DNA of 64,000 bases, from the NCBI GenBank assembly GCA_963774415.1, contig CAVZEU010000001.1, positions 906,737-970,736 of the forward strand. The letters run 5' to 3'. Source of the stretch: SZUA-36 sp963774415. GTDB taxonomy: Bacteria; Pseudomonadota; Gammaproteobacteria; Xanthomonadales; SZUA-36. Of the stretch, positions 18,360-27,467 are shown one piece after another. Within the stretch, counting starts at the first letter, position 1. Every line of letters starts with the position of its first letter. A program made the translations under genes and the position numbers. A model generated the notes under the pieces. That model was not told the origin of the DNA, made no database searches, and was given only the letters and a program-made list of their open reading frames with translations.

Positions 18360-20047
18360 TGTCCACGGGCAAAACGACGGCAGCGCCGCCCAGCGCGGTC
18401 GAGGCGATCAAGGCGGCCAGCAATTACCTGCGCGGCACGCTCAAGCAAAGCCTCGACGACAGCGCCACCGGGTCGATCGCGGACGACGACACGCAACTGA
18501 GCAAATTCCACGGCGTCTACCAGCAGGACGACCGCGACATCCGGGACGAACGCCGACGACATATGCTCGAACCCGACCACAGCTTCATGATCCGCGCGCG
18601 TGTCCCCGGCGGTGTCTGCACGCCGGATCAATGGCTGGCGCTCGACCGGATCGCGACGACCTGGGCCAACCACAGCCTGCGCCTGACGACCCGGCAGGCG
18701 TTTCAGTTCCACGGCGTGATGAAAGGCGACCTCAAGGCCAGCATCCAGGCAATCAATGCGGCCCTGCTCGATACGCTGGCAGCCTGCGGCGACGTCAACC
18801 GCAACGTAATGTGCTGCCCGCTGCCGGAATTGTCCCGGCTGCACCGGCAGGTTTACCGCGCCGCTGCGGCTCTGAGTGAATACCTGACGCCGAGGACCAG
18901 CGCCTACCACGAAATCTGGCTGGACCGGAAGAAGGTCGCCGGCGGCACCGACAGCGAACCGATTTACGGTGCGACCTACCTGCCGCGCAAGTTCAAGATC
19001 GCGTTCGCGATCCCGCCGACCAACGATGTCGACGTGCTGGCCAATGACCTGGGGTTCATCGCCACCGCCGAGGACGGTGAACTGACAGGCTTCGATGTCA
19101 CCGTGGGCGGCGGCATGGGCGCCACCCACGGCAACCCCGCGACCTTTCCGCGGCTGGCCGATGTGCTCGGCTGGTGCAAACCGGAACAGGTCAAGGACGT
19201 GAGCCGCGCCATCGTCACGATCCAGCGGGATTTCGGCGACCGTTCGGAGCGCAAGCACGCGCGCTTCAAGTACACGCTGGCCGAGCACGGCCTCGAGTGG
19301 CTGTCCGCTGAACTGGGGCAGCGCCTGGGATACAGCCTCGACGCGCCCCGGCCCTTCGAGTTTTCCCACAATGGCGACCGCTACGGCTGGCAGAAAACCG
19401 ATGACGGCAACTGGCACCTGCTTTTGTACATCGAAAATGGCCGCATCGCGGACCGTCCCACGGCCGGGCAACTGACCGGGTTGCGCGAAATCGCGCAACT
19501 GCACCGCGGCGATTTCCGCCTGACACCGAACCAGAACCTCGTGATCGCCAATGTCGATGCCAGCCAGAAACAGGCCATCGAGCGCCTGGTTGCAAGCCAC
19601 GGCCTCGATGGTTATCGAACGCATTCGCCGCTGCGGTTGCATGCGATGGCGTGCGTGGCGCTGCCAACGTGTTCCCTGGCCATGGCCGAAGCCGAGCGTT
19701 ACCTGCCCGACCTGACCGGCCGGATCGAGGCGCTGCTGTCGCAGCACGGCTTGCAGGATCAGGCCATCACGCTGCGGATGACTGGCTGCCCGAACGGCTG
19801 CGCCCGCCCCTACCTGGCGGAGATCGGCCTGGTCGGCAAGGCGCCGGGGCGCTACAACTTGCACCTGGGCGCCGCTTTCGACGGCACCCGTCTGAACACG
19901 CTGGTCAAGGAAAACATCGACGAGGCCGAAATCCTGACGAGCCTGGACTCGGTGTTCGCCGACTACAAGTCCGGGCGCCGCGAAGGCGAGCGCTTCGGCG
20001 ACTTCCTGGCGCGCACCCGCGCGGACCAGCCGGGACGCGGGCAGTGA
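18359..20047 (+). CDS. cysI: Sulfite reductase hemoprotein (beta) subunit
   Basis: The 562-residue protein matches CysI, which reduces sulfite to sulfide with siroheme and a [4Fe-4S] cluster. The four cluster Cys are at 432, 438, 477 and 481 ([20 protein letters not shown] and GCPNGCARP), almost the spacing of the E. coli enzyme. Sirohaem- and sulfite-binding arginine and lysine segments ([23 protein letters not shown]) are present. The start is fixed by the TGATG junction with cysJ. No interruption or loss is seen. Confidence 0.96.
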   Translation: MSTGKTTAAPPSAVEAIKAASNYLRGTLKQSLDDSATGSIADDDTQLSKFHGVYQQDDRDIRDERRRHMLEPDHSFMIRARVPGGVCTPDQWLALDRIATTWANHSLRLTTRQAFQFHGVMKGDLKASIQAINAALLDTLAACGDVNRNVMCCPLPELSRLHRQVYRAAAALSEYLTPRTSAYHEIWLDRKKVAGGTDSEPIYGATYLPRKFKIAFAIPPTNDVDVLANDLGFIATAEDGELTGFDVTVGGGMGATHGNPATFPRLADVLGWCKPEQVKDVSRAIVTIQRDFGDRSERKHARFKYTLAEHGLEWLSAELGQRLGYSLDAPRPFEFSHNGDRYGWQKTDDGNWHLLLYIENGRIADRPTAGQLTGLREIAQLHRGDFRLTPNQNLVIANVDASQKQAIERLVASHGLDGYRTHSPLRLHAMACVALPTCSLAMAEAERYLPDLTGRIEALLSQHGLQDQAITLRMTGCPNGCARPYLAEIGLVGKAPGRYNLHLGAAFDGTRLNTLVKENIDEAEILTSLDSVFADYKSGRREGERFGDFLARTRADQPGRGQ

Positions 20048-20048
20048 C

Positions 20049-20828
20049 GTGCCCGTGACCGCCCTGAAACTATGCGTCCCCAGGCCGGGGCAGCTCTGGT
20101 CGGCGGCACAATTGGCTGCGGTCACGCCGTGCCTGGAAAAGCTGCCCGCAGACGAGCGCATCGCTTGGGCGCTCGAATACCTGCCGCCGAACCACATCCT
20201 CACATCCAGTTTTGGCGCCCAGGCCGCGGTCATGCTGCACCTGGTCACGCGGCAACGACCGGATATCCCGGTGGTGCTCATCGACACCGGCTACCTTTTT
20301 CCCGAAACCTATCGCTTCGCGGACGAGTTGAGCCAGCGCCTGTCGCTGGACCTCAGGGTTTTCCGCCCGGAACTGTCGCCCGCCTGGCAGGAATCGCGCT
20401 TCGGCCGCCTGTGGGAACAGGGGCTGGACGGTATCTCCCGGTACAACCAGATCAACAAGGTCGAACCGATGGCACGGGCGCTGGAGAGCCTGGATACCGG
20501 CACCTGGCTCAGCGGTTTGCGGCGCAGCCAGTCACGCAGCCGTAACCACATTGATGTCCTCCAGGCCCACGGCGAGGTGGTCAAGGTCCACCCGCTGGCC
20601 GATTGGACGGACCGCGATATCCACGCCTATCTAAAAAGCCATGATCTGCCCTACCACCCGCTCTGGGAACAGGGCTACGTCTCGATCGGCGACACGCATA
20701 CCAGCCAACCGCTGGGCGCGGTTGAAAACGAAGACGAGACACGCTTTTTCGGGCTCGTGCGGGAATGCGGAATCCACGAACCGGAAAGGTTTGCGCGGTT
20801 GGGGGAAGCCGGCAACAGCCGTCCCTGA
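20049..20828 (+). CDS. cysH: Phosphoadenosine phosphosulfate (PAPS) reductase
   Basis: The 259-residue protein has the PP-loop-like [13 protein letters not shown], the basic [14 protein letters not shown] segment, and the C-terminal ECGIHEPE, whose single Cys is the catalytic nucleophile. It lacks the two Cys pairs that bind a [4Fe-4S] cluster in APS reductases, so PAPS is the expected substrate. This agrees with the APS kinase domain encoded in the reverse operon. It starts with GTG one base after the cysI stop region; a second GTG two codons later is also possible. Confidence 0.93.
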   Translation: MPVTALKLCVPRPGQLWSAAQLAAVTPCLEKLPADERIAWALEYLPPNHILTSSFGAQAAVMLHLVTRQRPDIPVVLIDTGYLFPETYRFADELSQRLSLDLRVFRPELSPAWQESRFGRLWEQGLDGISRYNQINKVEPMARALESLDTGTWLSGLRRSQSRSRNHIDVLQAHGEVVKVHPLADWTDRDIHAYLKSHDLPYHPLWEQGYVSIGDTHTSQPLGAVENEDETRFFGLVRECGIHEPERFARLGEAGNSRP

Positions 20829-20907
20829 TCGCCGGGCAACTGAGCCGGGCCCGTTGTGAACGCGGCCATGGTCAGCCGGCGTCGATCATGCCGACACCGT
20901 GGTCGCG

Positions 20908-21933
20908 TTAAAGTGCGAATCCCGAACCGCAGCAGCTCGTGAACTGCCGCCCGAAGTTCGGGTGCTTCTGCACCGGGGCCGGTCCCGGAAACGCCAGCAC
21001 ATTGTTGTTCATGCGTGCCTGCACCGCACGGGCAATCGCACGCCGGTCCAGCGCCGGCACCATTCGCTGCAGAAAGGCCTGCATGTACTCGCTGAGGAAT
21101 CGGTCCTTGCGGAATCCGACCCAGGTCGTGACCGCCGGGAACAACGCGCTGGTGCTGATCGCGACGAGATCACGGTCGCTGTCCTCGTCGAAGGCCATGC
21201 AGGCCAGGATGCCGATCCCCATGCCCTTGCGCACATAGGTCTTGATGGTGTCCGGGTCCTGGGCGGTAAAGACCACGTTGGGCTCGACGCCGGCGGCGTC
21301 GAACACCCTGCCCAGTGACGACTCGTCGTCGAACGAATAGGTATACGAGATCAGCGGGTACGCGGCTATGTCGGTCAGCACCGGGCTTTCCTGCCCGGCC
21401 AGCGGATGGTCCGCGGGCACCACGACAATCCGTTCCCAACTGTAAACCGGGAACGTCACCAGGTCGCCGAAGAGTTCGCTTTGCCCGGAAGCGATGGCGA
21501 AATCCGCTTCGCCGTCCAGAACCTGCGCGATGATCTGCTCGGAGGTCCCCTGGTGAAGACGCAGGGCGACGTCCCGGTATTGCCGCTGGAACGACTCGAG
21601 CGTGTCCGGCAGCACGTAGCGCGCCTGCGTCGGTGTCGTCGCGATGACCAGCTGGCCCGGCAGTTCGCCCGCCAGCTCACTGCTCAGGGCCTTGATGTTG
21701 GCCGTTTCCGCCAGCACCCTGCGGGCCCGCCTGACGACCAGCTTCCCCGCTTCGGTCAATTCCGCCAGGCTTTTGCCCCTGCGCACGAACAACTGCAAAC
21801 ACAATTCCTCTTCCAGCAAACGGATCTGCTTGCTGATGCCTGGTTGCGAGGTAAACAGCGATTCCGCGGCAGCGGTAATGTTGAGGCCGTTGTCGACGAC
21901 GGCGATCAGGTATCGTAGCTGTTGTAGTTTCAT
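20908..21933 (-). CDS. cysB: LysR-type regulator CysB
   Basis: The 341-residue protein has the CysB N-terminus (MKLQQLRYLIAVVDNGLNIT) with a winged helix-turn-helix in the first 60 residues, then a periplasmic-binding-like effector domain. In this family the effector domain responds to N-acetylserine or O-acetylserine and to thiosulfate or sulfide, and the regulator activates sulfate-assimilation genes. It lies between the two cys operons, convergent with cysH and downstream of cysNC on the same strand. A strong terminator at about 22000 separates it from cysNC, so it probably has its own promoter in the 60 bp ahead of the ATG. Confidence 0.93.
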   Translation of the reverse strand: MKLQQLRYLIAVVDNGLNITAAAESLFTSQPGISKQIRLLEEELCLQLFVRRGKSLAELTEAGKLVVRRARRVLAETANIKALSSELAGELPGQLVIATTPTQARYVLPDTLESFQRQYRDVALRLHQGTSEQIIAQVLDGEADFAIASGQSELFGDLVTFPVYSWERIVVVPADHPLAGQESPVLTDIAAYPLISYTYSFDDESSLGRVFDAAGVEPNVVFTAQDPDTIKTYVRKGMGIGILACMAFDEDSDRDLVAISTSALFPAVTTWVGFRKDRFLSEYMQAFLQRMVPALDRRAIARAVQARMNNNVLAFPGPAPVQKHPNFGRQFTSCCGSGFAL

Positions 21934-21991
21934 TCGTCTTTCCTGGCTGTTGACGGGCCGCTTCGTGATGACAGGCGATTTTCGGCGCCGC

Positions 21992-22026
21992 AAAAAAAAC
22001 CACCCGCCTTGCGGGCGGGTGGTTTT
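21992..22026 (-). terminator. Rho-independent terminator after cysD-cysNC
   Basis: A perfect 13-bp stem pairs AAAACCACCCGCC (21996-22008) with GGCGGGTGGTTTT (22014-22026) around a 5-nt loop. Read on the minus strand it ends in eight U residues. It lies about 185 bp past the cysNC stop and 60 bp before the cysB start, so it ends the cysD-cysNC transcript or attenuates cysB. Confidence 0.85.
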
Positions 22027-22211
22027 GCAAACAATCTTTTTGGTACAGATCAGCAGACCACGCGCCCGGGCGGCGGCAGACACATGCAGATACAGACCAT
22101 CAGGTGATTAAAATTCATTCATTCATCTCAGCGACTTACGCCCGAGCATAATTAAATTTCGACCCGGAGTAAAGCACAACGTAACCTGCTGCTGCGCCGG
22201 ACCCCCGCGCC

Positions 22212-24095
22212 TCAGTCGATTTTCAGCCTGCCCAGTACCTGGTCGGCCAGTTCCTCGGCGCTGTGGGCATCTCCCAGAAGATGGATATCCGCCCGCTCCG
22301 GCGGCTCGTAAGCCGAGCCGATACCGGTGAAATTGGGAATCTCGCCGCGGCGGGCCCGCGCATACAGCCCCTTCGGGTCGCGCGCTTCGCACACTGCCAG
22401 CGGTGTGTCGACAAAGACCTCGATGAAGTCGATGTCGCCGGCGATCTCCCGGGCCATGCGCCGCTCGTGCCTGAAGGGCGAAATCAGCGAGGTCAGGACG
22501 ATCAGGCCCGAATCCGCCAGGATCCTCGCCACCTCCGCCACGCGCCGTATGTTTTCGACCCGGTCGGCGTCGGTAAAGCCGAGGTCCTTGTTCAGCCGGT
22601 GCCTGAAATTGTCGCCGTCCAGCACGTAGGTATGCCGCCCGTGGGCCACGAGCTTCTGTTCCACGATATCGGCGATCGTCGACTTCCCGGAGGCCGGCAG
22701 ACCGGTGAACCAGACGATGACCGGCTTTTGGTTTTTCATGCGTGCGCGCAAATCACGATTAATTTCAAAGCTTTGCCAGGACAGGTTCTGACCGCGGCGC
22801 AGGCCGAAGTCGATCATGCCGGCGGCAACGGTGACGTTGCTGATTCGGTCAATGAGTATGAAAGCACCGGTGTCGGCGTTGTCGCGGTAGCGGTCGAAGG
22901 CGATGGCGTGGGCGGTGGCGAAATTGCATACCGCGATCTCGTTCAGTTCCAGCTTCGAGGCCGGCACGTGTTCACCGGTGTTGATGTTGAGCGCGTACTT
23001 GAGGTCCGTCACCTGCGCGGAAGTCGTCTGAGTACCGATTTTCATCAGGTAGCTGCGCTCCGGCAGCATCGGGTCTTCGTGCATCCAGATCAGGTGCGCC
23101 TGGAACTGGTCGCTGCGTTCCAGCGGCTCGCCCGGCCGGTGCAGAACGTCGCCCTGGCTGATGTCGATTTCATCTTCGAGGACCAGCGTCACGGCGTCAC
23201 CGGCCGCCGCCCGCTCGAGATCGCCGTCGTAGGTGACGATACGCTTGAGGCGGCTGCGTTTGAGCGAGGCCGCGACCATGACTTCGTCGCCCACGGCTAT
23301 GTCGCCCCCCACCAGCGTGCCGGCGTAGCCGCGAAAGTCAAGGTTCGGCCGGTTGACCCATTGCACCGGGAAACGGAAGGGTCCCGGATCAGCTCCACCC
23401 GGCTCCAGGTCTTCGAGGTACGGCAGCAGCGCCCTGCCCTGGTACCAGGGCATGCGCTCACTCGGCACCGTGATGTTGTCGCCCTTCAGCGCCGATATCG
23501 GTATTGCGTAAACGCTGGCGAAACCCAGGTCAGCGGCAAATGCATCGAAGTTACGCCGGATCTCGTCGAACACCGGCTGCGCATAATCCACCAGGTCGAT
23601 CTTGTTGACGGCGATAACGATATGCCTGACACCGACCAGGGACAGGATATGGGCATGACGGCGCGTTTGCGTCGATACGCCGAGGCGGGCGTCGATCAGC
23701 AGGACCGCGGCGCTGGCGGTGGACGCACCGGTCGCCATATTGCGCGTATATTGTTCGTGTCCGGGCGTGTCAGCGACGATGAACTTGCGTTTTGAGGTCG
23801 CAAAAAAGCGATAGGCGACATCGATGGTGATACCCTGCTCGCGCTCCGCCGCGAGACCGTCGACAAGGAGGGAAAAGTCCATGTCCTCCGCGGTGGAGGC
23901 CCTGCCTTTGCTGTCTCGCTTAAGTTCCTGTAACTGGTCATCGTAGAGTAGCTGGGAGTCATACAACAAGCGTCCGATCAACGTACTCTTGCCGTCGTCC
24001 ACGCTGCCGCAGGTAATGAACTTGAGCAGGCTCTTGGAACTCTCGGCTTCGATGAACTGCTCCAGGCTCAGGCTCGCACCTTTATTCGACGGCAT
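22212..24095 (-). CDS. cysNC: Bifunctional sulfate adenylyltransferase large subunit / APS kinase
   Basis: The 627-residue protein joins two enzymes. Residues 1 to about 440 are CysN, an EF-Tu-like GTPase with P-loop GSVDDGKST (30-38), DTPGHEQYTRNMATGA and the NKID box. From about 455 onward it is APS kinase with P-loop GLPASGKST and the FVDTPLAVCEARDPKGLYARAR lid region (motif split here only for description). With CysD it makes APS from sulfate and ATP, driven by GTP, then phosphorylates it to PAPS. The ATG at 24095 overlaps the cysD stop as TGATG. The fusion is common in proteobacteria. Confidence 0.95.
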   Translation of the reverse strand: MPSNKGASLSLEQFIEAESSKSLLKFITCGSVDDGKSTLIGRLLYDSQLLYDDQLQELKRDSKGRASTAEDMDFSLLVDGLAAEREQGITIDVAYRFFATSKRKFIVADTPGHEQYTRNMATGASTASAAVLLIDARLGVSTQTRRHAHILSLVGVRHIVIAVNKIDLVDYAQPVFDEIRRNFDAFAADLGFASVYAIPISALKGDNITVPSERMPWYQGRALLPYLEDLEPGGADPGPFRFPVQWVNRPNLDFRGYAGTLVGGDIAVGDEVMVAASLKRSRLKRIVTYDGDLERAAAGDAVTLVLEDEIDISQGDVLHRPGEPLERSDQFQAHLIWMHEDPMLPERSYLMKIGTQTTSAQVTDLKYALNINTGEHVPASKLELNEIAVCNFATAHAIAFDRYRDNADTGAFILIDRISNVTVAAGMIDFGLRRGQNLSWQSFEINRDLRARMKNQKPVIVWFTGLPASGKSTIADIVEQKLVAHGRHTYVLDGDNFRHRLNKDLGFTDADRVENIRRVAEVARILADSGLIVLTSLISPFRHERRMAREIAGDIDFIEVFVDTPLAVCEARDPKGLYARARRGEIPNFTGIGSAYEPPERADIHLLGDAHSAEELADQVLGRLKID

Positions 24096-25003
24096 CAGAA
24101 GTAGCCCTCCTTCTTCTTCTTTTCCATCGACGCGGCCTGGTCGCTGTCGATCAGCCTGCCGGACCGCTCGGAGGTGTGCGTCGAGCGCATTTCCATGATC
24201 ACTTCCGGCAGCGTCCGGGCCGTTGATTCGATCGCCGCGGTCAGCGGGTAACAACCGAGCGTCCGGAAGCGGACCGACCGCTGCTCCACGCGTTCGCCTT
24301 CCTCCAGCGGAAAGCGCGCGTCATCGAGCATGAACAGCGCGCCATCGCGTTCGACCACCGGTCTTTCCGCAGCAAGGTAAAGCTTCGATATCGGGATCTC
24401 TTCGAGGTAGATATAAGTCCAGATATCGGTTTCCGTCCAGTTGGATAACGGGAAAACCCGCATGCTCTCGCCCGGGTTGATACGGGTGTTGTACAGGGCC
24501 CACAGTTCCGGACGCTGGTTCTTGGGGTCCCAGACGTGGTTTTTCGACCGGTGCGAGAAAATCCGTTCCTTGGCGCGCGATTTTTCCTCGTCCCGGCGGG
24601 CGCCGCCGATGGCGGCGTCGAAACGGCCCTTGTCCAGCGCCTGGCGCAGGGCCTGGGTCTTCATGATGTCGGTATAGCGCGAACTGCCGTGCGTGAACGG
24701 GTTGATGTTCTGCGCCGCGCCTTCGGGATTGGTGTGCACGATCAGGTCCAGCCCGAGCCGCTCGGCGGTGGCGTCCCGGAACTCGATCATCTCCCTGAAC
24801 TTCCAGGTCGTGTCCACGTGCAGCAGCGGAAATGGCAACTTGGACGGATAAAACGCTTTCAGCGCCAGGTGCAGCAGCACCGACGAATCCTTGCCAATGG
24901 AATACAGCAGAACCGGGCGCTCGAAGTCGGCGACGACCTGGCGCAGTATGCGGATGCTCTCCGCCTCAAGCTGCCTCAAGTGGATGTTGGAATCGCTCAG
25001 CAT
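24095..25003 (-). CDS. cysD: Sulfate adenylyltransferase small subunit
   Basis: The 302-residue protein has the CysD PP-loop SIGKDSS at residues 35-41, [15 protein letters not shown] in the centre, and the usual C-terminal extension, here ending in a run of lysines and GYF. It catalyses adenylylation of sulfate, with CysN supplying GTP-driven energy. The chosen ATG gives the normal family N-terminus ([17 protein letters not shown]); 17 further codons are open upstream without support. It is the first gene of the reverse cysD-cysNC operon. A TTGTTA and CAATAT pair just upstream, between about 25055 and 25025 on the minus strand, is a possible promoter. Confidence 0.95.
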   Translation of the reverse strand: MLSDSNIHLRQLEAESIRILRQVVADFERPVLLYSIGKDSSVLLHLALKAFYPSKLPFPLLHVDTTWKFREMIEFRDATAERLGLDLIVHTNPEGAAQNINPFTHGSSRYTDIMKTQALRQALDKGRFDAAIGGARRDEEKSRAKERIFSHRSKNHVWDPKNQRPELWALYNTRINPGESMRVFPLSNWTETDIWTYIYLEEIPISKLYLAAERPVVERDGALFMLDDARFPLEEGERVEQRSVRFRTLGCYPLTAAIESTARTLPEVIMEMRSTHTSERSGRLIDSDQAASMEKKKKEGYF

Positions 25004-25224
25004 TTTCAATCGGGCAAAAACGTATATTGTCCCGTTATTGCGGCGGCGTAACAACGATTAATTGGTAATAAGGGCTATGACGGCGCCGGGCCGCGAGCGG
25101 AAGCCTGCGTGTGCTGGTGGCGCTCGCCCCGGGCGGGTCGACGGCGTCCAGATCTCTGCACGCTTCGGCCGCTGCCGCGATATTTGTTATAAATGATACA
25201 GGGCGCGCACGGAATGCATTACAC

Positions 25225-25253
25225 TTACAATACATTTAGAATGCAAATATGTA
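25225..25253 (+). promoter_or_regulatory. Candidate sigma70 promoter for ACT gene
   Basis: TTACAA (25225-25230) and TATGTA (25248-25253) are separated by exactly 17 bp inside an AT-rich segment. They would start transcription near 25260, about 33 bp before the ATG at 25293, which is preceded by a GAGGA ribosome binding site. Confidence 0.45.
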
Positions 25254-25292
25254 TCACAACAAGGTCACTGTCACCGCTATCGAGGAACGAAC

Positions 25293-25739
25293 ATGGCACT
25301 GAAGCAGATTTCGGTTTTTCTGGAGAACTCGCCAGGGCGTCTGTTGGAAATCACCCGGGCCTTTGGAGATGCGGGCATCAACCTGAAAGCATTGTCCTTG
25401 GCGGGCACCTCCGGCTTTGGCGTACTGCGCCTGATCGTGTCCGATCACAAAAAAGCGCGCAATATTGCCATGCAGCACCGTTGGCCCGCGCGGGTGGACG
25501 ACGTGCTCGCGGTGCGCATTCAGGATGTGCCAGGGGCACTGGCGGAACTGCTGGCCCCGCTCTACGAGAAACGGGTCGATGTTGAATACATGTACGCCTT
25601 CACCGGCTTCTCCCCCAACGAGGCGGTGATGATATTCGGCTTCAAGGACGTCAAGCAGGCCGCCCAGGTGTTGTCCGGCTGCAACGCGGCCCTGCTGGGC
25701 AGTGACGAATTCGGTGAACTCGAGCACAAGGGGGATTGA
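25293..25739 (+). CDS. Tandem ACT-domain protein
   Basis: The 148-residue protein is made of two ACT modules, roughly residues 3-70 and 73-140. ISVFLENSPGRLLEITRAF opens the first and VRIQDVPGALAELLAPL the second; both have the Pro-Gly-x-Leu core that usually binds amino acids. No catalytic domain is attached. Stand-alone double ACT proteins are thought to be small-molecule sensors, often next to amino-acid or CoA-ligase genes. The next gene starts 4 bp after the stop, so the pair is co-transcribed. The ligand is unknown. Confidence 0.85.
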   Translation: MALKQISVFLENSPGRLLEITRAFGDAGINLKALSLAGTSGFGVLRLIVSDHKKARNIAMQHRWPARVDDVLAVRIQDVPGALAELLAPLYEKRVDVEYMYAFTGFSPNEAVMIFGFKDVKQAAQVLSGCNAALLGSDEFGELEHKGD

Positions 25740-25743
25740 TCAG

Positions 25744-26685
25744 ATGACGGATAACACCGAATTCTCTCCCACCAAGATCGCCGTCGTCGGCGCGGGGCCG
25801 GTGGGTTGTGTGCTGGCAGCCAGTCTTGCCAACGCCGGGCACGAGATCATCCTGTGTGACTTGCAGGACGACCTGCTGGAGCCGGCCATCGACCCCGGAA
25901 TCCGTGTGCAGGGCGCGCTCGAGGTCAGCGCCGGGGTCGCACGCACGGTCGCATCGGTGGACGAACTTGCCGATGACCTGCCCGCGCTGATCTTCATTAC
26001 CACCAAGGCGACCGCACTGCCGCTGATCGCTTCGGCAATGGAGGGTTTTCACCAACCCGGCACCTACGTGGTCAGCTGGCAGAACGGACTCGACACCGAG
26101 CGTGTGCTGTCGGACCACATCGGCTCGCAATGGGTCATGCGCGCCGCCGTCAATTTCGGCGTCACGCTACTGGCCCCGGGGCAGGTGAACGTGGGCTTTC
26201 ACCACCCGCCGCACTGGTTGCAGGAAACGCACCCGGACAGCCGGCCCATCGCCGCGGCGGTATGCAATCTGCTCTCGGCAGCCGGGCTGCCCACCAGCCA
26301 TGCCGAACGCATCGTTGATCCGGTCTGGCAGAAGACCATTCTGAACGCGGCCCTCGGCCCGGTTTGCGCGATTACGCGCAAGACCATGTCGCAGGCACTG
26401 CACGACCCGTTCCTGCGTGATTTGGTCGAAAAGCTGCTGCGGGAAGGCATCAACATCGCCCGCGCCAACGAAGTGCAGCTCGGCTGGGATTACTATCGCT
26501 ACTCCATGACTTATCTGGAGGGCGCCGGCGATCACAAGCCCTCGATGCTCGTAGACATCGAGAACGGACGCATCACCGAAGCCGAATTCATCAACGGCAG
26601 GATCGCCGGTTATGGTGAAATCGTCGGTTTGGAAGCGCCGTACAACACGATGATGCGAACACTGGTCAAGGCGCTGGAATCCTGA
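25744..26685 (+). CDS. Ketopantoate reductase (ApbA/PanE) family protein
   Basis: The 313-residue protein has an N-terminal Rossmann fold with GAGPVG at residues 16-21 and the C-terminal helical domain carrying the conserved Lys in DPVWQKTILNA. These are hallmarks of 2-dehydropantoate 2-reductases, which make pantoate with NADPH. Many genomes carry several paralogues acting on other 2-keto acids, and coupling to an ACT protein rather than pan genes argues for such a paralogue. The ATG at 25744 follows the ACT stop by 4 bp; the upstream open frame overlaps the ACT gene and is not needed. Confidence 0.82.
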   Translation: MTDNTEFSPTKIAVVGAGPVGCVLAASLANAGHEIILCDLQDDLLEPAIDPGIRVQGALEVSAGVARTVASVDELADDLPALIFITTKATALPLIASAMEGFHQPGTYVVSWQNGLDTERVLSDHIGSQWVMRAAVNFGVTLLAPGQVNVGFHHPPHWLQETHPDSRPIAAAVCNLLSAAGLPTSHAERIVDPVWQKTILNAALGPVCAITRKTMSQALHDPFLRDLVEKLLREGINIARANEVQLGWDYYRYSMTYLEGAGDHKPSMLVDIENGRITEAEFINGRIAGYGEIVGLEAPYNTMMRTLVKALES

Positions 26686-26777
26686 GCCGCAATGGCGGGG
26701 GCACCAGCATCGCCGGCTCGGCGCCGCCGGGCCATCGGTAGGGTTTATATCAAGAGCGGGACCGGGGTGCCTGCCTG

Positions 26778-27455
26778 ATGCCGGTCAGAAAGGCCCTGCT
26801 GGCAGCCTTCATCATCGCCGTCGTTGTCCTCTACTTTGCCGGCAACGGCAAACAGTACCTCGACGTCAGCATCTATCAACAACTGTTCGAGCAATCCCCG
26901 TGGCTGACCGCGGCGGTGTTTTTTGGCGTCTTCACCGCGGGCACCGCCTTTTCCCTGCCGGTGGCGGGCTTGCTGACGCTCGCGGGCGGCGCCGTGTTCG
27001 GCACGCTCACCGGTTTTGCACTGTCATTGACGGCCGCGACGCTCGGGGGCACCCTGGCGCTTTACAGTACCCGCTTCGTTCTCCACGAACTGGTCAAGCG
27101 CCGCTTCAGCGTGCAACTCGCGGTCATCGACGAGGGAATCCGCAATGGCGGCGGATTCTACCTTTTCAGCCTGCGCATGGTCACGGTGATCCCGTTCTGG
27201 CTGTTGAATTTGCTGGTCGGCCTGACCGGCATGCGCGTGCCGGTTTTCGTGCTGGCGACGCTGACCGGAATGATACCGGTCGTGTTGATTCTGTCTTACA
27301 CCGGCAGCCAACTCGGAGAGATCGGGGAATTCAGCCTGCGCGCCATCTTCACACCCGGGCTGATTACCGCCCTGCTGCTGCTGGCCCTGTTCCCTCTTTT
27401 GGCCAGGCTGGCCCTGGCGGCGATCAGGCGGCGCGGCCGCGCCGGCGAGGACTAA
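26778..27455 (+). CDS. TVP38/TMEM64 (DedA-like, VTT domain) membrane protein
   Basis: The 225-residue protein is hydrophobic, with about six membrane spans including one near the N-terminus and one near residue 195-215. The central GGAVFGTLTGFALSL and FYLFSLRMVTVIPFWLLNL segments match the VTT domain. Bacterial members are inner-membrane proteins related to lipid flippases or scramblases. It stands alone downstream of the reductase gene, 92 bp away. Function cannot be stated more closely. Confidence 0.85.
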   Translation: MPVRKALLAAFIIAVVVLYFAGNGKQYLDVSIYQQLFEQSPWLTAAVFFGVFTAGTAFSLPVAGLLTLAGGAVFGTLTGFALSLTAATLGGTLALYSTRFVLHELVKRRFSVQLAVIDEGIRNGGGFYLFSLRMVTVIPFWLLNLLVGLTGMRVPVFVLATLTGMIPVVLILSYTGSQLGEIGEFSLRAIFTPGLITALLLLALFPLLARLALAAIRRRGRAGED

Positions 27456-27467
27456 CGCGCCGGGCGC

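Noticed and set aside
20049..20828. APS reductase rather than PAPS reductase
   Set aside because: The two Cys pairs for a [4Fe-4S] cluster are missing, and an APS kinase domain is present in cysNC.
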